From positions 2,294,001 through 2,358,000 of the forward strand of contig CP099853.1 in assembly GCA_030062745.1 (NCBI GenBank): 64,000 bases of DNA, in the 5' to 3' direction. The position numbers were made by a program, and so were the translations under genes. Position 1 is the stretch's first letter. Each line of letters opens with the position of its first letter. The notes below the pieces were generated by a model. The model saw nothing but the letters and a program-made list of their open reading frames with translations. It searched no databases and was not told where the DNA came from. Positions 45,757 through 56,500 of the stretch are shown one piece after another. The DNA comes from Capitulum mitella. Its lineage: Eukaryota > Arthropoda > Thecostraca > Pollicipedomorpha > Pollicipedidae.

Positions 45757-45935
45757 GGTCATGACTTGTCCAGGGCCACAATAGGGTGGTGACTTACCGA
45801 AGACCGTGCCGGGGGTGTCGACTCACCAAACACCACACCAGTGCTGGGATGGCGATTCACCCAGGACTACGCCTGCAGTGGCGATTCACGAGGACCTCAA
45901 CAGTGCAGGGGTGACGACTTACCCAGGACCACGCC
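45757..45935 (-). repeat. Minisatellite that repeats a 5' splice site (about six units)
   Basis: Reading on the minus strand from the end of the tetraspanin-like exon, units of 28-34 bp repeat the exon-intron junction (GGTCCTGGGTAAGTCG). Donor-like hexamers begin at 45922 (GTAAGT), 45889 (GTGAAT), 45860 (GTGAAT), 45826 (GTGAGT), 45797 (GTAAGT) and 45769 (ACAAGT). Three keep GTRAGT. The true donor is taken as the first because it keeps the helix frame open into the next exon. Reading past it meets TGA within nine codons. Confidence 0.75.
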
Positions 45936-46047
45936 GGAAGCGATGACGGCGAAGACGGGCGCGCCGACCAGCCCGATGTTTTCCACGGTAAGCGGGATGC
46001 AGCCGCAGTACGGGTCGTACGCCTTCACCTTCATCATCGCCGGCAGC
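45923..46047 (-). CDS. Exon: last transmembrane segment of a tetraspanin-like membrane protein
   Basis: The 125-bp minus-strand exon has an acceptor CGTCTTCTGCAG and a donor GG|GTAAGTCG; it enters in phase 2 and leaves in phase 1. It reads LPAMMKVKAYDPYCGCIPL, then TVENIGLVGAPVFAVIASGV and VLG. A GC pair followed by a short polar stretch with N and then a Gly- and Ala-rich hydrophobic helix resembles the end of the large extracellular loop and helix 4 of tetraspanins. The gap between the last cysteine and the helix is a little shorter than usual, so another multi-pass protein is possible. The exon completes its helix with the exon at 44794-44856. Upstream exons (helices 1-3 and CCG motif) were not found in the window. 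They may lie beyond the 842-residue gene, which would then sit in an intron. Confidence 0.7.
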
Positions 46048-46880
46048 CTGCAGAAGACGAGCTCGTCACTGCACCCGGCCGCCACAAACGACGTCGACAC
46101 CGTCAGGTGTCGGCAGTGGGTGCTCCTTGACCATGACCGTCCGCGACCTTTGTTGGCGTCGGTCGAAGCAAAGGCGTTTTCGAAGCTTACACGACCAGAG
46201 ACCTTTGGGGTAATTTCCTTCTCACGCAACACTGCGGGGCTAGTGTTGAAACGATTCAAGGTTGGCAGGGCTGCCGGTTGCAGTACCTGTCCTGTGAATT
46301 TCTGCAATAACGCTTTAGTCATAAACTCAAGAGGAATTTAGAGATAAAGACGATAAAGAAGGACGATAAAGATAAATATAAAAAAGACGACACGGGTAAA
46401 TACAGATACACTGATTCTCCGCTCACGCGCAGACATACACACTTCATACACGATAGGAGTCAAGGCGTCCGTAGATGTAACGCATGTATGAGACATTCTT
46501 TTGCGTCTCAATGCGTTGAATTAAAGCACAGATACCTGGCTCTACACCATAACCATGAACAAATATTCGTAAATGGAATGACTCGCATTCAAGTAAATTA
46601 TAATACAACGCAATGTGCGCAAGTCGCGAGAATGCACAGCACGGGACTTTGCGCCAGGTGACTAAAATGTAAAACCTTTCGAATTTTTTGATTTCCGGCT
46701 TCCAAGAATTCATCATTAAAAGGACGATAAAATATAAGGCGGTAGATGAATAATCGAAACGCACGATCAGCATTCACCCAGTTTTTTGTTCGGGGACGCA
46801 AGCCTGCAAAATAACTAAGCCTGCATCTAGTTTTACTAATCGCCGCACGTCTACACTGAAGAAAACTTTCACTCCAAGCG
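46048..46880. other. Intronic or intergenic DNA upstream of the tetraspanin-like exon
   Basis: No further splice-bounded coding segment that fits the phase-2 entry is evident. Confidence 0.4.
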
Positions 46881-46884
46881 CCTG

Positions 46885-47230
46885 AGCAGCTCACACTAAA
46901 ACGGTTTTCGTTCTGATTGGCCGCCGCCGTAATCGCCAGCGGCCGGATCTGCCTCCGAACACGAGAAAGTGCGCGGACGCGGTTCGCTCCCCCTGTTCGC
47001 CGGCTTTCACTTGACGCGCGAGCCCCGAAAACCGCGACCCCTCGACCGGCACCGGCTGCAGGCGCGGCGGCAAACCGCGGACCGGTCACGGACGGCGCCC
47101 CCGCGCGGCCGGCACCGCCGCAACCAGCGGCAGGCGGACGTGCAGCGAGCGCGGGTGAGCGGGAAACCCGCAGCACGTCGCTGAGGCAACTCCACCTTCC
47201 CCGCTGTGGCCTCATCGTCGCTTAATATCA
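46885..47230. promoter_or_regulatory. CpG-rich island
   Basis: An abrupt CpG-rich block with GATTGG (46915-46920, a reverse CCAAT box) at its edge. It lies 0.85 kb upstream of the tetraspanin-like exon on the minus strand, so an internal or alternative promoter is conceivable. No first exon is identified. Confidence 0.4.
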
Positions 47231-49480
47231 GCACGGGCCGCCGGTCAAAAACGAGAGGGAAAACAACGCGTTGCTTGGTTGGTTTGGGATCACGGTCGAA
47301 GTTCTGTATCGCACGCAGACCTGTGCGCCGGCCTAGTACCAGCGTTATCCTTATGAAAGGACACCTGCCGTCCTCACCATGCAGGTAGAAATTAATCGTG
47401 ACCCTTCGCGCAAACGGAGGATTCCAAGTCCAACAAGTTCCACGTTCACATGAGTGGGATCCTGTCACCGATTACCTAAATCTTGCTCGTCCTTGATGGC
47501 GTTTGTGACTTTGGAGCCCACCAAAAAATTTGGCGCCTCTAGCATCAAGAACTCCCGAAACAAGGAACTGGATGGCGAAGAGGTACACCTTAGCACGTGC
47601 GTCCCGCACACACCAGGCTAAAACCATGTCGTGTAAAACAACGGCATGTATCAAACGGCAAGTATCACATTCAGCCACCGCCAATTTTCGACATCCCAGC
47701 GGTAGAAGTTTTGCGGTACTGAAGGTGGCGTGTTTTCTCGGGCACCTCGCGCTTCACGTGCGAGGTCCACCCTTTGTTTCAGCCTGAATCCATCGAAACT
47801 GATCGTCCAGCCGCCCGTCCTCCTTTCCAAGTTTTTCTGGCACCAAACTGCGCTGCTCGCGTCCCGGACATTGGCCCCTTAGAAACAGATGGGTGTGAAA
47901 GAGGCGCACGCTCTGCACACGACCCTTTGTACCCTGCCCATCACGTGGGGTACCGTTAGGCAGCCTTGGTGCTGGCCTATCTACCCACTAAATTGCAGCC
48001 GCCTGGGCCGCTGCTGACGGCAGTCGGAGACCCCCGAGTCCAGTCGAAACACGTGCCTGAGTGCTGCCACGTGGATCGCATGTGGATGTCGACCACAAGA
48101 GCACGCACCCGCATGTGGGGCCGATGTTGTCACCAAGTCGTAAGTCGACAGCACCCGCCATTTGACTTGTACCCATGATTAACTGAATTTTGCAGAGATC
48201 CGGCTCGCAATATGTGGCGCGTGCCACACACCACGCATCGCCTCGAAACATAGATCAGAATGTGTCAACCGAGTCGGCCCACCCGATGGTGCCACTTATG
48301 TCGCGATCGGCTGGCGCGTTCGGGAGCTAGACCTCGGAAGCTTGAACTGACGGACTGACTGACTGGATGACAGACACCTCGATCTGATCTTTTCCGAACG
48401 ACCACCATGTGTGAAATCTCACTCGCTAAAAGTGTGTAAAGCGCGCTTTTACCTCTTTCGACTTTGAATTACCAGAGTAAGAGCCGCCAGATTTATAGCG
48501 TGGACCCTAACAGCCCTATAAGAACTATTTTATGTAGAAGTTAAACATTTCTAAACTGTGGCCTTCAAAGTCAAATGCAGCTTGTACCTACAACGGTTAA
48601 CATATTACTGCCAACTTCGCAACATTGCACTGACCTGTGAAATCGCCACTGGCTTTGTTAGTCAAGAAATAATTCGCATTTGTGCACTTGGGAAGATGAT
48701 AATCATTTACATCTCAAAACTGAATTACTGGATTTTGATCTCAACAGCGAATGCAGAAATTACCTCACCCCTACTTTAGATACTGGTGGGTGACTAGTCA
48801 ATGTCAGGTTATGACCCCTTTTTGTTGGTCCCAGCGGGCCGAAGTCCGCTGAGATACAGTACTGTTTAGTTGTCCTTTCCATTTCATGTCTGTCGTGGTT
48901 ACATCAGCACATACATCCTGATCACTGGCAGCCTGTCCCAGAAAATCGTTGGCACAGAAACAGGTGGTAAACCCCTGGTGTTAGAATCTTTCGGACTGCT
49001 GTCCCCCTTAGAAACGCCGCCTGTTACACTTCACGATTCCAAAACTCATGAAGCTGTCTGATTACAATCATTCTGTAATACGATGAACCTCGTAATCACC
49101 CTACAAAAGACAAAATATTGGCAGTTACCAATCAATTAACAATATAAGACCATTCCCGTCATTTCCTGACATACCTTTGAACTGAATTTTCCGGGCTGCA
49201 TATTCCACCTGTTGTGCAGAACACATAGCAGTTTGTTTCTCGTTTTTATTGGGTGAGAAATATTGTAATTTGATTGATTATGTCGCTACCCGCCTTGGAT
49301 TCATTAATTAGTCCATGTGCATTTTCCATCGGAATTAGAAGGAGGACCAAGGTCTTCTTAGGACCATCTTACCGTTGTTTGCTACAGTGTCTCTTGTTGG
49401 TTCAGTAATCACAGACAGACCTGGGGGGGGGGCAGCGGCCTTCCCACTCCCTTGGCATTTTGGCGCCGTTATCCGCCGAA
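47231..49480. other. Non-coding stretch, nothing recognised
   Basis: Several 60-80 codon frames exist on both strands, none with recognisable motifs or good splice contexts. No repeats with a second copy in this window were noticed. Confidence 0.4.
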
Positions 49481-50560
49481 GGCGGGAACGAGCGCCAAAT
49501 GAAAAGCCCTTAGCTGCCGAAGGCAGCGATGGGTATGGGTGCCCCTTTCATGGAGCATGGTGCCAGGTTATTTAAAATGCATCCCTGTGACACCAAGGAG
49601 ACATTTGTAGGATTGTGGCCAATCAAGTCGCCAAGCATCGAGTAATTTCTTGGAAAACCAATAACTAGTACCCTCGATCAAAGCTGCTATAAGTCCACAT
49701 GATTAAGGGACAAATCCCATGATCCCGAAATTTTCCTCGACATCCCAGGATCTTGGGGAAATTTCCCAAGGTGTGGTAATCCTGTGCTACACTGAATACT
49801 GATATAAATGCAACATTTCCCCTCTGTTATTGCATACCCACCTCCTCTGCCCTTGGTGGCCTGGTACCATGGGTGAAAGTTGCAGTGCAACACAAACACT
49901 ACGTATGGAATATGTCACGGATAAAAATAAGTTCTTTGGGGATGGCATCTTTCTCCACAGTTTCAGAAACATGTGACTATCATTTGACACAGTAGTCACA
50001 AGCTTGCGACAGCGACTTATATCAAGGAATCTTTATGGCACCTACACATTCTACTTGTGTAATTGCACGTACGTGTTACCTACACCCATACGTGTTACCT
50101 ACATTCTGATTATACTCTGCTGATACCATTTCTGCGGCTACGCAAGGCGTGGCAGTCGCTTCCTCAGTATGTTTAATGAATGACCCAGAGATGTCAAAAA
50201 CTAGTTTGTGCCGCACTGTTGATGCAGTGCGGGCGCCTTGTTGTTCAAAAGGCACCTCTGATAAGACAAAGGCATCCCAGTGAAGAACTATCACACATTA
50301 TTGTTCGAAATAACGTCCCAGTAACATCGGCGAGACACAAATCTTCTAGGGATGGGCCACCTTTTGTTGGAATGGTTCCCTTGACACAGAGGCACCGAGC
50401 CAAACCTTACGTTTTTACTGGTGCTTGATTCAGTTTGGTATGGCCGAATTTCCTCCCTGGATGCATCGGTGCCCTATCGCTAAAGAGTGCACATGTGACA
50501 TCGTGCCCTCCTGTGACAGGACGTGGGCGGCCTTCCGTTTAAACGACGCGCTTGCAACAC
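49481..50560. repeat. Composite dispersed repeat (copy of three segments seen elsewhere)
   Basis: The order is 63-bp-minisatellite-like DNA (49490-49610, sharing TTATTTAAAATGCA and GTGACACCAAGG with 38281-38830), the 600-bp repeat (49612-50210, matching 27410-28010), minisatellite-like DNA again (50215-50340), then the segment shared with 38870-39115 (50340-50560). The copy near 38 kb lacks the 600-bp part, and the copy near 27 kb has only that part. Confidence 0.75.
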
Positions 50561-51429
50561 CAAGGAAACGGCCATTATAGGCCCATGTATGATAAGGCTA
50601 TGCCAACGAAAGACGGCATATGGGCTCGACTGTGGTATTTTTTGTTGTCGATGTGACCACTCTCAGCAATGGTTTTCCCACATTGCTGTCGGCCACGTGT
50701 GGCCCGTGCCGAGCGCGCTGGAACGTGCTGTACACCACGCGATTCGCCATGCAATTTGCGTTCCAGTTTGACGCGTTCCGAGCCGATCCGACCTGTGGTT
50801 GTCGAGAAAACTCGCCGGAACTGAGACGATGATTTACGCTGTTGATAAGGCTCATTTAGCGTGTTTAGCGTGTCGGAATATTCATATCGCGCCAACAGCG
50901 GGACACAGTGCGACGAAAATTAACCAATGCCTTGGTGGAGCACGAGACCTTTAGAGCGGAGCGCGGGACCGGAGGAAAGCTTTGGCGATCGTTGCATAGC
51001 AGCGAGAACATTACTGCCGGAACAGTTCTGTGAAAGAAAGAGTCTGAAAGCTGACGCATTGCAAATGCTGCTGCGAAAGTTCACAGAACAGATCTGTTCT
51101 CTGCTGGAAATTCTGTTGTTCTGTGTTCAGTTACTTGCGAAGTTATTGGCCTCCGGAAGACGCCATGGTCGGGCTGGGTCGGGCCGCTCAATTTGGCTTT
51201 TTCTACCAGTTAAAGTAAGACTTATTCGGTTTTCGGCCTCGCTCGTAACCGCACACTAAACTCGAAAAGCATTCCCCAATATCTGGAAACCTGGAACTGG
51301 AATCTAGAACTACACGGAGCTCCGTCCACCGACGAAACGTTCAGTTTGTATCTCAAACATTTGTGATAACAAATGGTATATGCCCTTCCAACTCTGCTCT
51401 AGTATTGTTAAATATTCCGGTGTATTCAG
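50561..51429. other. Non-coding stretch, nothing recognised
   Basis: A somewhat GC-rich patch lies at 50685-50830. No supported exon or element. Confidence 0.35.
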
Positions 51430-51600
51430 TATTTCCCCTTCTGGCCCGTAAAGAGGGTCCTGCAGCCTGCGGACTTATACAGGGCCCTTGTCGGCCTGTG
51501 AAGGGGCCTCCTCTGGCCTGCAAAAGGGTCCTTTGTCGCCCTGCAGATGGCTCCTGCAGACCTGTAGGTCCCTACAGGAGCGGCGCACCACGAGCTGGCG
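51430..51600. repeat. Degenerate tandem repeat related to 36030-36374
   Basis: Units of about 32 bp are built on CCTGTAAAGG, GCCTGCAAAAGG and CCTGCAGATGGCTCCTG words, as at 36 kb. Confidence 0.6.
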
Positions 51601-53545
51601 ACGTTGTTTTTCGTGTGTTCATGTAAGACGAGGCGCCACACCGCGGCAGCTTACCGGCCTTGTCGCAATGTCCCGCTCTCGAATCACGTGTATTCGCTTG
51701 ATTCCGCTTTCCACGTTGGCCTAGTGCAGATGAATTCTCGACTTCAGACGACGTGTAATTACTACAGTTACGTTCAATCGTTTTGAATGGTTCAGCCGTC
51801 TGTTAAGGACAAGCATGTCATTTCCTTAGAAAGTAATACAACTTGGTGTTTTTTGTATTATTCCATCAATTTTACTTTATTCATTTCATTCCGTTTTTTG
51901 GTGTGTAAAAATATGAGCTTTTCGACTCCAAGGGGCTGATGGCGCTGTTCGTCCCCCTTTGGCCACCACCATGGAGCTATAGCAGTTTGCTCTTCACTGT
52001 TCCTCACATATGTATAGCAGCTCTTAGGGCCGATATGGCGGTGGCCCTACCAATGTGACGACGGTCCCACCAACTCTGGATAATCTTAACATCAGCTCTG
52101 TCACACTGTATGAAAGAAAATTGCATAAAAATGGCCCGACCAGTTTTGAAAATACCCCTTCACTAATGGTGTCATTCACTTGCGGGTCCTAATGGGAAGC
52201 ATATTAGCAAACAAAGCTTGCGAAGAATTCCATGAAAAGTTACCATGCATTGCACTAAGCTCAGGAAACGGCACTGTCTCTTTCTGCGCGAACCTGCATG
52301 CATTTGAACCAAGAATCTCTTTGCGGCTCGTTATCGCCCAGAACTGGCAAGCGAGGGGCATGCTTGTTGGGACGAACGAACCCATCTGCCCAGCCTGCCG
52401 AGACTGCCGCGTGCAAACTGCAACTAGACCGAGAAGTGTTTCCGTCACGGCTCGCCCAGCCAAGGCCGCCAGGCGTAGAGTCGTTAAAAGGGCGTCCGGC
52501 GACGTTTTAGATGCTCCAGTTATTTTTCATATGCGGTGCCGCAGGCTCGCTTTCGTTAACTGGGGATGAAGGCGGTTTCCCTGGTCAGTATGCAAGCCTG
52601 GACAGCCGCATGTCCGCCTGAACACAGAACAACCGCAAAGTTTTGAGTCCTGGTCCGCTGGAAGCATCGATCAGCGACGCGACTTGCCTGAGTTTGGCAG
52701 AGCTGCACAACGCTCCAAATGTGCTGGCCTGTGCTTCATGACGACTGTTCAAATAATCGCGCCAGACGCGCACTTGTGGAACTGGAGGCGCGAACTGAAG
52801 TGGGCCGTTGCTAAGCCCGAAGGACCCGGTGGCATTGATTAATCATCTTTTTGGAAGTCTGCCACCAAAACACCGAAAATGACAAGCACTCATGAAACTC
52901 CTTGGATATATGTGTGTGCCCCACTCCGCCATTATGATTCAGCGACTGCCGGTTTTCTGCCGAGACCATCCAAATCGCGTCTGCCGCCGAGTTTATGCCA
53001 GGTCCGTTCAAACGATACCTGCCGAGTTTACGCCAGGAACCACTCAAAGGAACCGTGAAATGGATCTGCTCCGCTTGCGCACAATTTGGCCGCCATTGGC
53101 CGAGCTAGAACATCAATCTCACGAAAAAGCAAGATTTGTCAAGCGCTACAAAATCCAATGTCAGACTCTAAACTCCAAACTAGGCACTATGCACCGTAAA
53201 GCAGCTGCAAGTGCATGACTGGTTTAAGCGCAAGACCCCCCAAAAATCTATTTTGGGTAGTACGCTGCAAGGAAATTTTTGCTCGTTTGGCGAACTGACG
53301 TCACACCTTACGCGTAGATAAGGCCAGCAAGAGATGACGCCGATGATAATCAGATATGAATCTATGTCAGGGGAGAAGCATAGCCTGTGACTGATATTTC
53401 CATGACTAATTACGATAAAACCCCATACATTTATACCTGTGATAGAAAAGCGATTGTGCCAATTACAAATAATTCCAAAACATGAAAATAATATGACGGC
53501 GTTATGAAAAGGTTTTTTTCCAAGAGCGTTTCAGGCTTTTCTACC
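51601..53545. other. Non-coding stretch downstream of the secreted-protein gene
   Basis: A plus frame at 52180-52569 (about 130 codons) and one at 52892-53218 have no recognisable domain or splice support. A minus-strand segment at 51655-51720 has splice-like edges but weak signals. Nothing firmer is seen. Confidence 0.35.
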
Positions 53546-53551
53546 ACACCT

Positions 53552-53557
53552 TTTAAT
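53552..53557 (-). terminator. Possible polyadenylation signal (ATTAAA)
   Basis: ATTAAA on the minus strand, about 110 bases downstream of the stop codon of the secreted-protein gene. It is the commonest variant signal and is well placed, but only one copy is present. Confidence 0.4.
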
Positions 53558-53666
53558 ACACAGTTTGTGCTGGCCGCTCGGAACATGCAGCGGGTACTTT
53601 TGGAAAAGCCTGGAAACTCCTAGAGGCTTTGATGTGATCCCGCTGGAGGGCTCTCCCTCATGCTGC

Positions 53667-56195
53667 TTACCCCTTGGTGAGGAAGTCGCGGAGCCGCTGA
53701 AAGATGTTCCTCATGCGGTGTCGGTAGACGTTGTGTCGGGCCGCCTTGTCGGCGACCGCGACTGCTCGCTCCTCCGCGGTAGGCGCTTCGAACACCCTGG
53801 TTAAGTCCTGGAAAGGCCCCAGGTCCAGCGCGGGCAGCAGCGCCGCCAGCAGGTCCACCAGGCCGCCGCCCACGTCGTCCACGAGCCCGCGCGTGGCCTT
53901 GGCGGAGAGCGCGTCCTCGATGTCGCCCTTCGCCGCTGCGTCTCCGCCGCCGCCGCCGCCGCCGCCGCCGCTGGACGCCAGCCCGTCCAGCGAGTCCATG
54001 CGCCTGCTGAAGCGACTGCCGGCGATCTCGGCGGTGGCTGGCGGAGTCCACAGGCCGGGGTCTCGCTCCGACCGCCGCAGCGGGATGTCCATGGCGTCGA
54101 AGGTGAAGACGCGGACGTCGCTGGCGGCCGAGCCCTGCATGTCGCCGCTGGCGGCCGGCTCGGCTAGCACGCCCGCTCTCTTCACCAGCCGGTTGGCCCG
54201 CGCTGTCAGGGTGTCGCGCTCGAGGTCGGAGGTCGTCGTCGTCGCGGTGGTCGCGAACGTCGGCGCCTCGACGCCGCCCTCCGCGTCGCCGCCGGCCAGC
54301 TTCCTCGCCGACCTCGCGAGCAGCGAGTTCACCAGCTGCTGCCGGTCGCCCTCGCGGCGCTCCAAGTCCTCCAGCGGCTGCAGCTCCGCCAGCGACGCCG
54401 GCGGCACCTCGCCGCCGCCGCCGTCGCCGCGCCAGTCGGTGCCGTTCCAGATCCGCTCCGTGTCGACGCCGAGCGCGCAGGCCTCCTCGAGCATGAGCCG
54501 CGCCACGGCGCCGCGATCGGCCCCGGCCACGGAGCGGCCGAAGCCGACGAAGCCGCCGAGGCCGCCGTTACCGGCCTGCGCCGCCACGTACGCCGCCAGG
54601 CCGGCCGCCGCCACGCCGGCCGCCAGCACGCCCAGTACGCTGGCGGGGCTGATGCAGCGGCAGCGCTGCGCCGCGCCGTAGTCGTAGTAGTTGAGCGAGG
54701 GCGTCTCCTGCGCGTGCGGCCGGCCGCGGCCGCGGTGCCCCCCGCGCAGGAGGTGGCCGAGGCCGCGCAGCGGGCGCAGCAGCGTGCCCAGCAGGCCGCC
54801 GCCCGGCCGGCGTTTCGGCGGTCCGTAGCCCGCGTGCTGGTGCGTCGTGTGCGCCGAGTCGTGGCTGATGGCGAAGGCGTACCCGTTGGCCAGCGGCGGA
54901 CCGTACTCCGATGCGTCGTGCGGCACGTCGTGGCTGCCGTAGCCGTCGTGGCTGTCGTGGCCGTCGTGGCTGTCGTAGCTGCCGTGCTCTTTGTGCACTT
55001 CTACGTGCTCCTCCACGTACGACACGTGCTCTGGCTGGTGGTGCGGCTCGGCGTGCGACACGTGCACGGGGTCGTGGTTGGACGACACGTGCTCCTCCAC
55101 GTGGGTCACGTGCACTGGCGGCCGGTGCTCGTGCACGTGCTCCTCCACGTGCGTCACGTGCGCCGGCTGGAGGTGCGAAGCCACGAGGTGGGCTTGAGGG
55201 GGCGGCGCCACGTACGTGCCATCCACGTGGTGGCCGCCAGGCGCTGGGAAGATGACGCGCCCACCGCTGCCGTGCGGGGGCTCCACCAACACGTGCTCCT
55301 CGTGGCTGACAACGGTGCCGCCGGGCGGACTGTACTCCACCACCGGGTGGCCGATGCCGATGTGGACGGAGACGGCCGGCGGCGCGGCCGGCCCTACCAG
55401 GGCGCCATCCAGCGGGCCGGCGTGGGCGCCGAGGTGTCGACCGTCCAGGGGACCGGCGTGCGGCCCGAGGAACAGACCGTCCGGAACACCGCCGTGCGGC
55501 ACCGCCGCCGGTCCGTGGTACCCGCTCTCGATGTAGTTGTCGTGGAAGCGCTGGCCCTGCGACAAGTGCGCGTGCGGGTCGAAGAAGGAGCGGGTGGTGG
55601 TCGCGCTGCCGGCCAGGGCCTCGTCCGAGACGGCGCCCTTCGGCGGCCCGAAGCCGGAGGCGGCGTGCCGCGTCGGTGGCGGCGGCTTCGGCTTTGGGGT
55701 GCCGTACTCGCCGGCGTCGTGCGGCGCGGCCGCGGCGACTTCGCCGTCGGCCGCCGGCGGCGGCTCGATGACGGAGGTGTCGTCGTAGAAGAGCGTGCCG
55801 GCCGGCAGCGCGGCGTCCAACGTGTGCGCGTCCAGGTCTTGGTTCCAGGCGCGTGGGGAAACGTCCCCCTCGACGGTGGAGGCGGCGCCGAGCTGGACCT
55901 CAGCCGTCGCCAACTCGCCGCCGCGGTCCGGCTCGCGCGCGGCGGCGATCCTGGCGCGCAGCTGGCGCAGCTGCTGCGCCAGCTGCGCCAGCTTCGCCTG
56001 CGGCAGCTGGTCGCGTGACTCGCGCACCAGCTCCACCACCTGCCGTATCTGCGCCAGCTGGGCCGAGGACGGCAGCTCGCGGCCATCGCGGCCTCCGGCG
56101 AACGTCGGCAGGTTCGGTTGCCATGGCGACTGGCCCGCGGCGAGCGCCGAAGTCACCAGGGTCGCCGCGAGCAGCGCGGAGCACGCGCGGATCAT
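53667..56195 (-). CDS. Secreted His-rich, YGPP-motif protein, apparently intronless (about 842 residues)
   Basis: The ORF begins with a signal peptide (MIRACSALLAATLVTSALAA, cleavage near residue 20). Then come a Gln/Leu/Arg helical stretch (about 45-88), a Pro-rich part with YGTPK and FGPPKG (163-186), a GPHAGPLDG repeat (244-265), and a His/Val-rich block (about 343-402) with three or four THVEEHV/SYVEEHV copies. These are followed by an SHDGHD stretch (407-420), EYGPP and GYGPPKRR (430-462), a Cys pair (CRC, 512-514) leading a hydrophobic Ala/Gly segment (to about 540), an NGT glycosylation site (584), dibasic sites (VKR near 672), a Gly run and an amphipathic C-terminus. YGPP and His-rich motifs occur in arthropod cuticle and secreted structural proteins, and a matrix role is an inference. 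I do not recognise the family. The third codon positions are strongly GC, unlike the surroundings. The stop lies in GGGTAAGC, which could also act as a splice donor, so a longer spliced form is possible. Confidence 0.85.
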   Translation of the reverse strand: MIRACSALLAATLVTSALAAGQSPWQPNLPTFAGGRDGRELPSSAQLAQIRQVVELVRESRDQLPQAKLAQLAQQLRQLRARIAAAREPDRGGELATAEVQLGAASTVEGDVSPRAWNQDLDAHTLDAALPAGTLFYDDTSVIEPPPAADGEVAAAAPHDAGEYGTPKPKPPPPTRHAASGFGPPKGAVSDEALAGSATTTRSFFDPHAHLSQGQRFHDNYIESGYHGPAAVPHGGVPDGLFLGPHAGPLDGRHLGAHAGPLDGALVGPAAPPAVSVHIGIGHPVVEYSPPGGTVVSHEEHVLVEPPHGSGGRVIFPAPGGHHVDGTYVAPPPQAHLVASHLQPAHVTHVEEHVHEHRPPVHVTHVEEHVSSNHDPVHVSHAEPHHQPEHVSYVEEHVEVHKEHGSYDSHDGHDSHDGYGSHDVPHDASEYGPPLANGYAFAISHDSAHTTHQHAGYGPPKRRPGGGLLGTLLRPLRGLGHLLRGGHRGRGRPHAQETPSLNYYDYGAAQRCRCISPASVLGVLAAGVAAAGLAAYVAAQAGNGGLGGFVGFGRSVAGADRGAVARLMLEEACALGVDTERIWNGTDWRGDGGGGEVPPASLAELQPLEDLERREGDRQQLVNSLLARSARKLAGGDAEGGVEAPTFATTATTTTSDLERDTLTARANRLVKRAGVLAEPAASGDMQGSAASDVRVFTFDAMDIPLRRSERDPGLWTPPATAEIAGSRFSRRMDSLDGLASSGGGGGGGGGDAAAKGDIEDALSAKATRGLVDDVGGGLVDLLAALLPALDLGPFQDLTRVFEAPTAEERAVAVADKAARHNVYRHRMRNIFQRLRDFLTKG

Positions 56196-56317
56196 GACCT
56201 CTCCGTCGCCGGCGCGGGCCGAGACTGGCGCTCGCGGAAACGAGACCGAGAGCGCCGCGCCAGGAGGAAAGCGGTGCGCCCCGCGAAGCGCGAAGGGCGT
56301 AATTGAGTCGTTTTTGC

Positions 56318-56405
56318 CGGGACGCGGACTGAAAGTGCGCGCCGCCAGCCGAATCGAGCCGTTCGCCCCCTCCCCTCTCTCTCACTCGCTCTCTCTCTTC
56401 GCTCT
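56318..56405 (-). promoter_or_regulatory. Putative core promoter of the secreted-protein gene
   Basis: On the minus strand TCAGTC (56332-56327) matches the arthropod initiator, giving a 5' leader of about 135 bases to the ATG. Just upstream (about 56375-56400) is a GAGA-rich tract (AGAGAGAGCGAGTGAGAGAG). No TATA box is seen at the usual distance. This is a motif-based inference. Confidence 0.4.
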
Positions 56406-56500
56406 GTTCTGTCCTGTTTTGTTCTGGTTTGTCCCCGTTGGCTTCGCCTGTGACACCAGGGATGCGAGCGATTCTGCGATGACGTTTCGGCCTGGGGGTA

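Noticed and set aside
51655-51720. A 66-bp minus-strand segment with a GTAAGC donor and an open frame
   Set aside because: The acceptor lacks a pyrimidine tract and no partner exon or family match is visible.
54714-56018. A 434-codon plus-strand frame opposite the secreted-protein gene, rich in Arg and Val
   Set aside because: It is the antisense shadow of a GC-rich coding sequence; the minus frame has a signal peptide, motifs and a promoter, the plus frame has none.
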